Shown here piece by piece: positions 32,859-44,578 of a stretch of DNA of 64,000 nt. The position numbers and the translations under genes are program-made. The first letter of the stretch is position 1, and each line of letters opens with the position of its first letter. The DNA is taken from the NCBI GenBank assembly GCA_027559495.1, contig JAMXSV010000017.1, positions 1,674,001 through 1,738,000 of the forward strand. Direction: 5' to 3'. Source of the DNA: Aurifilum marmelostoma (Eukaryota; Ascomycota; Sordariomycetes; Diaporthales; Cryphonectriaceae). The notes under the pieces are model-generated. The model was given only the letters and a program-made list of their open reading frames with translations, made no database searches and was not told where the DNA came from.

Positions 32859-34940
32859 TCAGATAATCGTCACGGTACACAGCTCTGCGTTCCGATATGG
32901 CCCTTCAAGAGGGTCCACAGGAGGTGGTCTAGCCTTGACAATCATTGCTCCGATGCGTTCAAAACATTCGTGGCAGTCAGGAGACCGCCGCAACACGAGC
33001 GATATGAGATGATCAGTGCGTCCTTCCTGGATGCGGCTCATACGAAGGCAAAATACTTCAGTGCCGGGCTTCGTCTCGCCGGGTCCTTTGTGGTCCAGGA
33101 GATAGTCTGTTTGTATTACCAGCGATGGCACTCCGTTCGCAAAGGAGACGCTGTAATCCTTGGCCTCTTGGCCATTTCTCGCTCGTGACACATCACACTC
33201 CAGCAGTCCTTTGGCTACCAACCCGGTGACTGTCAGACGTCCGCGGGAGATGAGACCAAATTCGTCAACAGCCGGTGTCGACCAGCTGACATCGCATTCC
33301 TCGATCCTGGCAAGGTGCTCGTAAGGCTGTCTCTCCTCGAGATCCTGGTCTTCTCCCGTGTATACAATCATATCCCAGTAGCTCACGGGTGTGTCCACCC
33401 TGGCCCACGACCACGTAGGCGGCGAGCCAGGCGAGTTATACGTCCTCGCGCCCTTTCGTGCTATATTGTGCACATACCAGACAAGATCGTCGTTGATCGT
33501 GTCCCTCCACAGCCCAGCGAGGTACCGGGACTTCCTCGTCCGGGCCATGTGCTTCGCAAGACCCCCAACAGCAGGCAGACGGTCCGCCGACTTCGTGAGA
33601 TAGAGTTCCGTGTAGGCGCAGACCATGCTACGCCACAGCCGCGCCACGCCGTAAGCCCGCTCCGTCTCGGGCCCCGCCTCGGCGCCGCTGTCGTCGAGGG
33701 CGGAGCTGTGCTCGACCTTCATCAGCGCGAGCGGCGGCCTGTTGCTCGAGTTGTTGATGCCGAAGCCGTCGCACTCGCACTGGAACCCGGACCTGCACTC
33801 GAAGCATACCTCGTGCTTCCCAAAGTGGACCACGCGCGTGGAGAGCATGCGCTCCTGGTACACCCAGGCCCTGGTGAGCAGGGGGAAACAGCGGATGGTG
33901 GCGTTGGCCGCCGGTGTGTCTCCGTCCATCTCCTCCTGCGCCTCGAGGTGGTGGTCGATGAGCTCTCGGAAGAATATGCGGTAGCCCTCGCCGGCCGGGG
34001 TGTGTCCCGACACCTGGAAATCCGGCGTTTGCGAGAAGAGACCTCCTTGGCCGTTGGATGATTTGGTCGCGGCTATGGTCAGGGTCCCGTTGCTGTACAC
34101 GGAGGCCATCCTGGCGGACTCTACGGCCCAGTCGTTTGCGTCGTCCTGGATGATGCACAGGGAGTCGATCCAGATGTACCTGAACCCGAGCGATCTCGTC
34201 AAGCGGATGGCGTCACGGAAAGTCGTGGACAGAGAATCCCAGGTGATTTCTCTCCTGTGAGGCTGCAGGGTGGACTTGGTCGTGGTGATGATCTGGGCAA
34301 GGCCCCAGCAGTGGCTGAGACAGACGTACTTGTCCCTGGCACCTCTGGTCTCGACCAGCTTGACCACGCCGTCCTCGAGGCCGACATCGACGACCCTGGT
34401 CGGGAGTTCTGGCTCTTCTGGCGACTCGCAATAATCGTCGTCGGCGGTGCACTCGGCGATCCACCGTTTGATAGTAGCGAGCGCCTCTGCGGAATCTGTG
34501 CGCGGCGAAGTTCGCCAGGAGGTAGGCATGCAGTCCCAGGCCTGTGGCACGGGGTCCTCATCCTCTGCGTCGCAAAACATCTCGACATCAAAACGAGAGC
34601 CGTTTCGCATAAAAAAGACCAGCTCCTTGCCTGACTCCTCGGTGTCGGCGTCCTCGCTGCACAGCGGGTAGTAGAAACGGAGCTTCCCGCGCAGGATATC
34701 TGTCTCCTTGATTCCATGCTGATGAAAGCACCCGCGGCACCCTGTCAACAGAATCTTGCAGCAATAGCATGCCGCCGCTGATTCTATCAAGGCATGCCAC
34801 GAGAAGGTGTCTTTGATATAGTGGCGGTTGCCCTCTCGACCCCGGGTTTCAGTCCTTGTGGCGATTGGCCATTTTCCCATGAATTTGTTGCAGATTGTGC
34901 ATTCCTGAGATGCCATTGTGAAGCGACTGCTCTCGTCCAT
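32859..34940 (-). CDS. HET domain (heterokaryon incompatibility) protein (693 aa)
   Basis: A single exon. The frame runs to 34946, but the first ATG is at 34940. The N terminus has paired cysteines (CTICNKFMG, CYCCKILLTGC). The HET core is clear: YVCLSHCWG, TTFRDAIRLTRSLGFRYIWID, SLCIIQDD, YSNGTLTIAATKSSNGQGGLF, and RAWVYQERMLSTRVVHF. A roughly 300-residue C-terminal region with conserved Trp (SPPTWSWARVD) is typical of large HET proteins. HET domains trigger cell death in incompatibility reactions and resemble TIR domains in fold; the trigger here is unknown. No STAND domain is fused. It is intact and lies 18 kb from the NACHT-TPR gene. Confidence 0.92.
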   Translation of the reverse strand: MDESSRFTMASQECTICNKFMGKWPIATRTETRGREGNRHYIKDTFSWHALIESAAACYCCKILLTGCRGCFHQHGIKETDILRGKLRFYYPLCSEDADTEESGKELVFFMRNGSRFDVEMFCDAEDEDPVPQAWDCMPTSWRTSPRTDSAEALATIKRWIAECTADDDYCESPEEPELPTRVVDVGLEDGVVKLVETRGARDKYVCLSHCWGLAQIITTTKSTLQPHRREITWDSLSTTFRDAIRLTRSLGFRYIWIDSLCIIQDDANDWAVESARMASVYSNGTLTIAATKSSNGQGGLFSQTPDFQVSGHTPAGEGYRIFFRELIDHHLEAQEEMDGDTPAANATIRCFPLLTRAWVYQERMLSTRVVHFGKHEVCFECRSGFQCECDGFGINNSSNRPPLALMKVEHSSALDDSGAEAGPETERAYGVARLWRSMVCAYTELYLTKSADRLPAVGGLAKHMARTRKSRYLAGLWRDTINDDLVWYVHNIARKGARTYNSPGSPPTWSWARVDTPVSYWDMIVYTGEDQDLEERQPYEHLARIEECDVSWSTPAVDEFGLISRGRLTVTGLVAKGLLECDVSRARNGQEAKDYSVSFANGVPSLVIQTDYLLDHKGPGETKPGTEVFCLRMSRIQEGRTDHLISLVLRRSPDCHECFERIGAMIVKARPPPVDPLEGPYRNAELCTVTII

Positions 34941-35480
34941 CGTCACAGTGTTCGTGTCCTCTGTGTAGGGAAAAGAAAGACGCCTTCTTGCCGCTACTGT
35001 GTAATGTGATGTAAAGATGTTGTACGTGTTATTATTTTTTTAATTCCGAGAAGGATTCATGCAGTGGTGACTAAGCAAATTATGGACCATGAGGTGAACA
35101 GTTTGGAAACAGATGAAATGTCGATGGTGAGGGTTCGAGGTCGGTTGATATATACGACAAACTTGGGTGGAATATTTAATGTATACATTTGAGTGAATGG
35201 TGACAACGGAATCCCGCCTTCGACAGATATGAACCAGGTGGTAAGGAGGGACAATCTACACATTAAATTCTCATTTCCTGCTAGAGAGGTCACACAAATA
35301 AGCAACTATGTTTCATGCAAGTGCTTGATGTCCAAAAGATTTAGTGCTGATAGCGGTGTTGGAGTGAGAGGAAAGGCGGCGCCGGCAAGCATCGATCAGA
35401 CCTTTCAAACATGAATCTATAGGCCACCAAAATCAAGCGAAGTCGAGCAGAACTTCCTGCCATCACATATCCAGAGATTC
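34941..35480. other. intergenic
   Basis: AT-richer sequence holding the HET gene promoter and the 3' flank of the dienoyl-CoA reductase gene. No gene seen. Confidence 0.5.
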
Positions 35481-36631
35481 CTACAATTTACTCTCCTTCT
35501 TCCCGGTCTTAATGTTCTGCGAGTGTCCCGTAACCAAAAAGTCAGGATACTTCATGCCCTCCTCGAGCCCCACAGTCATGGACGCCGGGCTTCTCCACGA
35601 GGACCCATCCACGACCAGGACATGGCCGTTGATGTAGTTGGACGCATCACTAAACATGAACACGGTGGCATCCGCGATATCGCGGACTGTGCCCCAGCGA
35701 CCGCTCGGAATGGCTCTGGTGGCTGCTTTTGAGCCGTGTGTATCGGCAGCAGCCAGCCGGTCCATGCCCTCGGTGCCCGCGATGGGTCCAGGGGTGATGA
35801 CGTTGGAGACAACGCCCAGCGGTCCGTACTCGAGAGCAACACTCGCCATGAGACTGTCCACACCTGCCTTTGCGGCGCTCACGTGCGACTGCAGAGGCAT
35901 GCCAGTGTAGTGAAAGGCGGCCGAGACGGCGATAAAGCGACCGCCAGTGCTCACCTGGCCAGGTGCTGGCGGGTTGGGGTTCCGAGCTGCGGACTCGACA
36001 AGGTGATCAATGGTGGCCTTGATGGTGTTGAACGTCCCGATCGTGTCTATCTCGATGACAGACTTGAAACCATTGGGTGAGAGTCCGGCCAGGGGCACGA
36101 CAAAGTTGCCTGCTGCACCGGCGCTTTTCTGGTCGTCAGTATGAGATGTCAGAAGAAGGGAGGAAGACTGGTTGAAACCAACATGACGAAATCTATCTGT
36201 CCCAATTCACTGATACACCGATCAACGGCACCCTTCAGGCTCTCGAACTGCAGGACACATCAGCACATGCTTTCCTCCTGGAGAGGTACACCGTGCACCG
36301 GGCACTTAGCTCACCTTCCTAACGTCGATCGCGCCGATACCGATCACTTTGGCCCCCTTGCGCACGGTAGCTATCTCCTTGGCCATCTTCTCCGTCTTCT
36401 CGACATTGCGGCCAATGATGCAGGCATTAGCGCCTAAGTAGACCAAGGCCTTTGTCTGGACGCTGCAGATGGTACCAGCGCCTCCCGTCACGAAGACGAC
36501 CTTGTTATCTGTCCGAAGCAAGAGTGTTGCGTCAGTGACACAGGAGACACCGCTCAGAGGAATGATCAAGAGTTACCAAAGATGCCATCTCTCCAGACAT
36601 TGCTCAGAACTTCTGACCGGTTGTTAGACAT
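35481..36631 (-). CDS. SPS19: peroxisomal 2,4-dienoyl-CoA reductase, SDR family (318 aa)
   Basis: Minus-strand exons are 36631-36577, 36508-36315, 36247-36183 and 36123-35481 (957 nt). The NADPH-binding motif reads VFVTGGAGTIC. The splice from exon 3 to 4 gives IDFVIAGAAGNFVVPLAGL, matching the family's IDFVICGAAGNF. The catalytic region reads FIAVSAAFHYTGMPLQSHVSAAKAG. The C terminus is SKL, a canonical PTS1 peroxisomal signal. The enzyme reduces 2,4-dienoyl-CoA during beta-oxidation of unsaturated fatty acids. The position usually held by catalytic Tyr in SDRs is replaced in this subfamily (Ser-Ala-Ala-Lys), as expected. It is divergent from the Rad60-like gene. Confidence 0.9.
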
Positions 36632-37562
36632 GGCTTCCGTAGCAGGTTCCTCCGGGCTCGAGGCCGACGTCGCTCAGTAATGATTTGCGAATGGGAGCCA
36701 AGATCTGATAAATGTAAGAGCGTATTTCCAGGTCGACTCGGGTCGTTCGGCAATCTCGTGGTCCAAGCTGGCTGTGAGCATGAGCACAATGCTGGCCCAG
36801 TAGAGATGAACGATAATCTGACTACGGAGAAAACCAGCCCAAAAATAATTCATGGCAGAGGGAAGCAAGAGGATGAAGACCCGAGGCTCTGGGGGAGAGC
36901 AAACCGTCGTTGAATTGATTAGACGTGTTGAGTGGAGTCAGTCCCCAGGGTCAGGACTCACTTGGTGGGGCAACCTCGGGAAGAAGTTGGGGGGGTTCCA
37001 CTATCATGATAGAGGTCGGATTAGCGACCGGGCCCAAGCCCACGGGTTGAGCCTCGGCCAATTCTATAGCGTGTCGATCCCTACTGTCAGAAGCCGTGCA
37101 GCGCCTTGCACCTTCACCACAGGCCTGAACATATATCCCTGTGTTCCAGGGCCATACCGCTGACAAGGTCAACTAAAAACCCGGCACCCAGGCTGAGGCA
37201 CGTGCCTTGTACCACCATACTGTGGTGTATCAGCACAACTGACAGGGCCCCTCTTGTTTGGATGGGATTGCCCCACCCGTTGACAACCCCCCACCCGCGG
37301 GGCTGCAAGCTGCGGCAGCTGAACGACCTCTTCCTTGTCTACTCACTGCCCATCACGTCCCACGTCTGCAAACGGCGCGTTGGAGCCTCGCGCATGACTT
37401 GCCCATCAACTTCAACTTTTGATGAGCAACCACATCGTGATATTACTGCGCCGCTCAAGCTTGCTTGTCTCGTAGCCGCGTTTCATCACCGCCTCACAAA
37501 CGAGAATTTTGCGGTCAACCCAAATTTTCCGCAGAGCTGATAGCCTGACGGCACCAGCAACC
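36632..37562. promoter_or_regulatory. divergent intergenic region (SPS19 / Rad60-like)
   Basis: It holds both promoters. Short frames on either strand have no motif. I see no certain element. Confidence 0.45.
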
Positions 37563-39095
37563 ATGGCTGACAACTCCTCGAGCCCGCCTGGAAAGGCTTC
37601 TAGCAAGAAGAAGAAACCTCTTCCGTTCCTCAAGGTTCTTTCAAAGCTGAGCCAAAGCCAGCAGGGAGACGAAGAGGAAGAGGAGGAGAGGAAGAGGAAG
37701 AAGAAGGAGGAGAAGGAGGATGATGCTGATGACGATGACAACTACCTCGCGATGTTCAGTCAATCCAAGCGTTTCTTCCCTATCGTGCTCCAGGAGGAGG
37801 AAGAGGAGCGCCGCACGGCGGAGCCAGAAGCGAGTGGGGATAGGGAAGTAGAGGAGGCCGATGAGGGCAAGGAGGAAGAAGCCATCGCATCCTCCTCACG
37901 GTCGGTTAAGCGCCGCAGGCTGTCTTCCCCACGAAAGCCTGAGCGGCCGGCGTTCCAAGAGAGCTACGATGACCTGTACGGCCCTGCAACTCCACCGCCG
38001 CCACGCATCTCCCCGCCCTCGGGTGGCTCGTCGTCGCCGCCTGGTAACTACTACAACTATGCCATGTACTTGCCACGTAAGCGCGAGGAGCCGGCCGTAC
38101 CTTCGTCGCCGGAGGAGAAGGCAAAAGAGCATGGAACGACTGAGGACGCACAGAGCAACGGGCTGCTCACACCCAGCGGATCCAACTCCCAACGAGATAA
38201 GAAGGACGAGCCAGCACCCATAGTCCTCGATGATAGTGATGATGACATGAGCGAGCCGGCTCCCGCTCCCGCACCCGTCGACGACGAGTTCGACTTCTTT
38301 GTCAAGCGGGCCGCCCAGCGCGAGAAAAACGCCAGGATGGTCGCGGAGGCTCTCACGGGCCTAGAGGACGATAGCATCGACACCCCGTCAGCCAGTGATG
38401 CAACGCCTGAGCCTACAGGACGCAGAGCCGTCATCCCCGTCAAGATATTCATCATCTCACGGCTTGGAGATGTAGAAGTACGCGAGGTATTCGGATCGAA
38501 GCGTGGGCTCCACCAGGACCTCGGCCTCGTGCGGCGGACCTATATTCAGTGGGCACGGCGGGACAGGCACGCGATCACAGACGACGTGGCGAGCGGCATC
38601 TTCCTGACCTGGAAAGGGCGCCGCATCTATGACTCTGACTCTGGGGCCAGCCTTGGCTGGACGCCTGACAACCAAGGCAACTTCTTCTCGACTGCACACA
38701 AAGCGGGCTTCACTAGGGGTGGGATCCTGCTCGAGGCGTGGACGGAAGAGAGCTATGCGCGCTACACGGAGGAGCAGGACAGGCAGAAGCTCGCCGACCG
38801 CGGCGAGTCGGTGGACGACAGCAGTGCTGCGGATGACGACGACCAGGCTGCCGCGCAGCAGGGAGCCGCCAAGATCAGGCTGTTCCTCAAGGAGAGGGAC
38901 AAGGAGCCCCTACGGCTGACCGCGTGGTCGGACACCGAGGCCAGTACCCTGATTGCCGCGTACAGGAAGCAGAAGAATGTCCCTGCGAACCTGGAGATCA
39001 GACTGAGGAACGAGGGTGAGTGGCTGGAGCCCAACACGACAATCGAAGAGGCCGACATCGAGGACATGATGACTGTTGAGGTGTATCTCAAATAG
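37563..39095 (+). CDS. Rad60/Esc2/NIP45-like protein with SUMO-like domains (510 aa)
   Basis: One exon. ATG 37563 follows caacc and opens MADNSSSPPGKASSKKKK. The N-terminal half is low-complexity, acidic and basic (EEEEEERKRKKKEEKEDD). A likely SUMO-interacting motif, PIVLDDSDDD, lies near residue 220. A first SUMO-like region follows (VIPVKIFIISRLGDVEVREV to ILLEAWTEE), then a second at the C terminus (IRLFLKERDKEPLRLTAW, DIEDMMTVEVYLK) of the Rad60-SLD type. Known relatives work with SUMO and Smc5/6 in genome stability, in the nucleus. A diglycine tail is absent, as expected for non-conjugated SUMO-like domains. Confidence 0.85.
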   Translation: MADNSSSPPGKASSKKKKPLPFLKVLSKLSQSQQGDEEEEEERKRKKKEEKEDDADDDDNYLAMFSQSKRFFPIVLQEEEEERRTAEPEASGDREVEEADEGKEEEAIASSSRSVKRRRLSSPRKPERPAFQESYDDLYGPATPPPPRISPPSGGSSSPPGNYYNYAMYLPRKREEPAVPSSPEEKAKEHGTTEDAQSNGLLTPSGSNSQRDKKDEPAPIVLDDSDDDMSEPAPAPAPVDDEFDFFVKRAAQREKNARMVAEALTGLEDDSIDTPSASDATPEPTGRRAVIPVKIFIISRLGDVEVREVFGSKRGLHQDLGLVRRTYIQWARRDRHAITDDVASGIFLTWKGRRIYDSDSGASLGWTPDNQGNFFSTAHKAGFTRGGILLEAWTEESYARYTEEQDRQKLADRGESVDDSSAADDDDQAAAQQGAAKIRLFLKERDKEPLRLTAWSDTEASTLIAAYRKQKNVPANLEIRLRNEGEWLEPNTTIEEADIEDMMTVEVYLK

Positions 39096-39575
39096 GCGCA
39101 ATCAGAAGTCTCTGGCTACACAAGGAGGGATGGGGAAGGGAAAGGGTCGAAACGGGCAAAGAGAAACGTATCAGGGACGTGTGGGCTCGCATTTCCACTT
39201 TCCTTCTCTCTTTCATTTCGTTTTGTTCTGTTTGAGATACCCATTGGCGAGAGGCCGGCAGGCGTGGTATCATACTCGTGTTCACAGTGGATGTATATGC
39301 CCTAGCAGAGCAGATCACTACAAGATATGACTGATGAATAGGTCCCTTTTCATCTTGGTCTAGTCCACTATTCCAGGATAATCAAACAAAGCAATCTCGA
39401 TATCTTTCATCATGCGCACACACACACTGTTTCTCTCTCCCCCCCTCCCTGACTCTTTTGCCAAATCATACCCCAAACGCCCCTACGCCGGTCCCAGCCA
39501 TGCCGTGAAGATCGTGATGATAGAAAAGAAACATGAATCTGTATGTTCTTGATGCTGTGGCTCCCTTTTCCTGCT
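39096..39575. other. intergenic between convergent genes
   Basis: 3' flanks of the Rad60-like (+) and PNO1 (-) genes. A short CA repeat lies near 39,417-39,428. No gene seen. Confidence 0.5.
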
Positions 39576-40461
39576 TCAGAATCTCTCCTTCATCCGTGCG
39601 CTCACGGTCCTCAGCCCGTTGTACACCTTGCCAGGCGGCTTTCCAAGAATCAGGCTGACGACAGACTCCCGGGCAATGCGGGTGTTCTTGAAGCCGCCCA
39701 GGATGTGGATCTTGGAGTCAGCCAGAACGATGCGTGTGCGCGAGGCGTTCTCGATGGCAAACTTGGTCTTGCCGTCCTTGCCGGCGATACGGCCGATCGC
39801 TCGGGCCAGGTGGTCGCCCTGGAGGGTCTTGACGTCTTTGACCTCGAAGGCTGTTGTTGTCCTGATGTTAGCAATCTGCAAGTCTCACAAGAAATACGGA
39901 TGTTCCCAGAGATGGGGATGACAGGCCCCCTTTTGGTTGGAGAGGGGAGGGGTTGCACTTACTCTCAATGTAGAGGTCGTCCAGCCTCAACAGCGCAATC
40001 GCATCGTCGACATCGAAGCCCAGCGCAAATGCCCGCACAAAGTCGGCGCCCTTCTGGATCGCACCGGTGTCGGTCGTGACCTTGGACGTCCGCAGCTCGA
40101 CACTCTTGCTCTTCATGTTCATCCGGCACTGAAGCTTCAGGTGCTCGACGAGGGGCGGATAGATCTTGGGCCAGGCCGCCTTGAGGGGTGTCATGCGGTG
40201 CGGCGGGATAGGGACCTTGCGGTGCTCGATGCGCACCACGTCGGCGGTCTTGGAGGCAGGGGCGAACCGTGGTCGGCCCTCTTCGTCGAGCGCATCGTCA
40301 ACTTGCATGCCTTCCTCGTCGGCAGATGGTTCTGGTGGGTTGGTGAAGGTGGCTTCGTCCGTGGGGGCATCGAGGAGATTCTCATCTTCGTTCTCTGTGG
40401 GGATAGGGATGGATGTAGTAGCCTCTGGAGGAGGCGCCTTGAGGGCGGTTGGTGCTGGCAT
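39576..40461 (-). CDS. PNO1: pre-rRNA processing KH-domain protein Pno1/Dim2 (257 aa)
   Basis: Two minus-strand exons, 40461-39963 and 39850-39576 (774 nt). The splice (gtaagt to aacaacag) rebuilds LDDLYIETFEVKDVKTL, as in the family. The N-terminal 75 residues are acidic and variable. The KH part includes IGRIAGKDGKTKFAIENASR and IHILGGFKNTRIARESVVSL, then ILGKPPGKVYNGLRTVSARM. Pno1 binds the 3' end of 18S rRNA in pre-40S particles and helps position the Nob1 cut and recruit Dim1. Intact; divergent from MDM31. Confidence 0.93.
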
Positions 40462-41373
40462 CTTGCAGTGGCTGTGGAATTGTCCTTGAAGTGTCGGTGA
40501 TTGTCAAGGAGGAGATCGTTTATAGAGATGAAGGTGGATGGATGGCTGCTGGTGTGTAGGTATGGTGGGGCAGGATTGGAGAGGGTTTGTCGGTCTTGCT
40601 AGTGCTTGTGCTTGGCACTGATGGCCTGAGAGCTGGTTGTTGCTCTTGAAAGGGATTTTCGTCAAGTTTGTTGTCCCTGTAATATAATCAAGAAGTTATC
40701 TATCGTCGCAACAATTTGGATGGTGAATCCCCAGCACTCGACCCTGAACTTTTTACCACCAACTTTTTTTCTTCTGACAGGCGGGCAAAAAAAAATGGAG
40801 AGCCCACCCTGTGCTTATCTTATCGCCCCAAAGCCCAGGCACCCTACTGTGTAGAACCTTACCCCCTGTCATGCTGATCCTTGTACCATAGTACTCTCAC
40901 GCGTCATTGCTGTGAGAGCAAAGTTCCTGCGCTCCTCCCCAGTCACCAGGTTTTCTGCTCCGCTAAATCTACCACACCACCAGGAAGCACGCGATATATT
41001 TCCTGAATCCGTCTTGTGACGACATTTATCCATTCTCCTTTCAGATTGTGTATGTGTGTCTGGTGAAGGATCTGCTTCTCTTTCCTCTTTGACCTGCAAA
41101 TATCCACCTGGAAAAATTGGGCGCTGTGGCTACTTGGAGACGAATCTTCCTGATCCAAGAGGGGCGTCGCAAAACCGTCGCAAACCAACCTGTTCTGTTT
41201 GGACAATAGCATTCGTTCGTTCGTCGACCTGAAGCCAGGCTGTTTCTCTGACGCTCGCTGTGCCTTCTCGTCCTTCTCATAGCACTGTTTCAACTTTCGA
41301 CAGCTTTTCCAAGATCCCCGAGATGCGCTCGCTCATCGCTCCATCATGAAAGCCGCCTGCCGGAAGCAGCAAC
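40462..41373. promoter_or_regulatory. divergent intergenic region (PNO1 / MDM31)
   Basis: Promoters of both genes. Short overlapping frames only. No recognisable element. Confidence 0.45.
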
Positions 41374-43658
41374 ATGTCTAGCAGCTCGACAAAGTTTGGG
41401 CGGACTGCTTGGACTCTCGCCTGGGAAGGCATCGGACGCTCATTTGCAAGACCATTAGCGCAACGACCATTCACGTTCAAATCTTCGGTCTTCCCACAGT
41501 TCCGGTCGATATCTCAATACAATGTTCGGCGGCAGTGCTCCGGCGGCCTGCTCCTGCTGGGGCTTGACACTTCTAGCCCGGCCTCGCAGACGATGGTGAC
41601 CTGCTGCAATACAGCTATTGAGCCAGCCGTACCAGGGAACAGCTCAAGAGCTGGGACGGTTAGCCGGCTGGCCAGGCACGCATGGGCACGCCATCAGTAC
41701 ACCACGGTCAACCTGGCAGGAAGGCAACAGAGGCGGCTGGCGAGCAACAAGTCAGGTGATGAGGGCAAGAACACAACGGGTGCGCAGCAGAAAGCGTCGC
41801 AGACGCAGGCCGAGTCACGAAACAAGGAGCCCGAGCCAGCTCCCAAGAAGGGCGAAGAGGCGCACGACAGTCTAACCGACTCCATGTCAAAATACTTACA
41901 TCTACCACACCTCCCAAAGATGCCGCATCGACCGACTAAGGAGGAGCTTCTGTCTGCAGCAAATGGTTTCTGGCAGAGACTCAAAGTCCGTTTCAAATGG
42001 TTCTCGATCCGCAGCACGCGCCCATTCAATGCTGATGAGTGGGGTGCTTTCCTATCATGGATTCTTTTTGGCCACTTTGTGTGGATCCTTGTCGGCACGA
42101 CGACCTTTGTCTCCCTGCTGATCCTGATGGTGAACACTGTCTTTGCCCAGGGTATGTATCTCTCACTTGTCACCCCCAGTCTGCGTATGCTGACCACGTA
42201 TGCCCTGCAGAGACCCTCGCGCAAAAGATTGGAGACTACCTCACGAAGGCAGCTGGCGTCACAGTCGTTTTTGAATCAGCCATTGTACCGAAATGGGGCG
42301 ATGGTGTCATTACTTTCCGGAATGTTTTCGTATCGAGGCGGCCTGGCCAGACAAAGTCCTCGGTCTCCAAGGGCTCGCCCTCAGATGCTGCTGCTGCTGC
42401 GGCTGCAGCCACCAGCCCGGATCCTCAGGCCACAGAGGATGACGGGAATTATACACAATTCGACGTCACAATTAGCGAGGTAAATGTCACGCTCTCCTTC
42501 AGCAAGTGGTGGAACAGCACCGGCCTTCTCAAAGACGTCGAGGTCAAGGGAGTCCGTGGCGTCGTGGACCGAACATCTGTCTACTGGTCAGGAGAACACA
42601 GGGATCCATTATCCTACCGGCACGAGTACCAGCCCGGTGATTTCGAGATTGAGCACTTCAAGCTCGAGGACCTGCTGGTGACTGTTCACCAGCCAGGCGG
42701 ATTCCGCCCGTTCTCGGTCAGCATCTACAGCTGCGAACTGCCACAGCTACGAAAGCAGTGGCTCTTTTACGACTTCCTGTCAGCAACTCACATGTCGGGA
42801 TCCTTTGACGGCTCCCTGTTCACTATACATCCCAAGCAGGTCCATGGTACCATCGCTGGAGATGAGAAGTATCTCGCCGAGAACCTTGGCGAGCCTAGCG
42901 CCTGGAAGAAGTTCAGCCGGCTGCGGATTGACGGTCTCAAGATAGATCACCTGAACCGTGGGGTGGAGGGCACATTCGGCTGGATCTACGAGGGCAACGT
43001 CGACATTGTAGCAGATGTCATGTTTCCCGCAGACCCAGATGACAGCATTGGCAGGGTTATGGCCGACTTCTACGACAAGATGGAAGAAGCAGTCACCAGC
43101 AACCGATACCTACGTATCCTCGACAAGGACCTGGGAAGGGAACGGAATGACTTAACCATCAACAACGAGCTCTCTAGCCCGACCAACGGACATCTCCATG
43201 CCGCTACCGTTGATTCGCATTTTGAGCATCCCGACGGCCAACCAGATGCCTCGGCGCAGCAGAACACTCCAGACGAGCCACCCCGCTATCTTGTCATGGA
43301 CCTTCGAATTCACCTGAACGACGTGCGCGCCAGCGTGCCCATGTTTTCCGCCACGCCCGACATCTCGTATGTCAACCAGAATCTGATTCGGCCCATCGTT
43401 GCCTACATCAACGCGAAGCATACATACATCCCCATCAGCTGCCGCATCGTAAAGCGGGCGAGCGACTTTGACGGCAGCTGGACCACCTTCGACTGTGGGC
43501 TCATGGACGATATGTCGGCCGAGGTGTACTCTGCCTTTGCGAGAGATGTGGAGGATCAGCACTCGAGGGTCAAGAGGCTGAAGAAGGTGGGCTTCTGGGC
43601 TGTCAGCGTTGCGCTGCAGGCGCTGCTCGTCGGCGTGGCGGGTGATTTGATCACCTAG
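41374..43658 (+). CDS. MDM31: mitochondrial inner-membrane protein Mdm31/Mdm32 family (741 aa)
   Basis: Exons are 41374-42151 and 42211-43658; the intron (gtatgt to ccctgcag) restores VFAQETLAQKIGDYLTKAAG. The first roughly 130 residues are basic and Ser-rich, like a mitochondrial presequence (FARPLAQRPFTFKSSVF). One membrane helix follows (LSWILFGHFVWILVGTTTF). Then comes the conserved body: VVFESAIVPKWGDGVITFRN, GNYTQFDVTISEVNVTLSFS, EHFKLEDLLVTV, LRKQWLFYDFLSATHMSGSF. A hydrophobic C-terminal segment ends the protein. Members are needed for mitochondrial shape, mtDNA stability and lipid homeostasis in yeast. An Ala-rich and polar loop (about residues 325-350) is the only low-complexity insert. 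Confidence 0.88.
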
Positions 43659-44578
43659 AGGACCTGATACAAACAACGGGTGTGGACTAGCACTGGTGGA
43701 CAGACGAGGGGAGGATAGTGGGGTCAAGGGAAAAGCCGGGTGCGGCCAGGCGAATATCTCCTCTTTGCATTTTGCGTCATGTCAACACATACACACAGCG
43801 TGCGGCATAATATGGTACGGCGGGTACGGCGTTCTGGAACAGGAAACACTCCACGAAAACACAGGGCTCTCTTTCTTCCTGGGCGTTCGAGTCCGAGTCA
43901 GTGGTGGCACGAGAAAGGAAAGGCTTCGATACCCTGACGATGATGGCGAATACAATCATGGGCTGGGGTTTGTATACAAGGAGGAAAGAAATATCAGGGG
44001 TCCATTGAATGGGTAGATGGAAATGAAGAAACGATTTCACCTCACGCACGACCTTTGGGGTATGATGATTGCCCGACATGACATTGAAATGCAGGCCTGC
44101 AGAGCAAATTGATTCTATTCAGTCATGATCGTCCGGGAAGCAAGCGCTGGATCTTCTATGTAATGTCGTTCTGCCGTCTCTGCATGATAAAAGAATAATT
44201 TAATAAGCCCGCAGATTTGTCTAATCTTTTGTTCCCCATTAATCTTGTTGCTTTCTCTCCAGGAAGGCCAATGTTTCATCCACAAAGAAATCTGGGTCCA
44301 TCCATTCTCGCCGCCCTTCCCTCCCTCGGCTCCGCCTCGCCACCACACCGCCGCAGGCGCGAGTAACCTGAAGTGTCACCATAGGGAGAACTACTGTTGC
44401 AGGTTGTGAGCGAGGCCTGGTTGGCTTGACCAGGGGGACGGGGGCGGGTATCTCGATCGAGCGTTAGACCGAGACGTTTGGGCTTCTTCTCACTCTCCCC
44501 GATACCGCGGAGGTAGTCTGTGTATGGACGGCAAGAAAGGACCCCATGTGCAGTGTTTTGGGGGGGATTAGAAGCTTT
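43659..44578. other. intergenic between convergent MDM31 and HCR1
   Basis: 3' flanks of both genes. No gene or clear element seen. Confidence 0.5.
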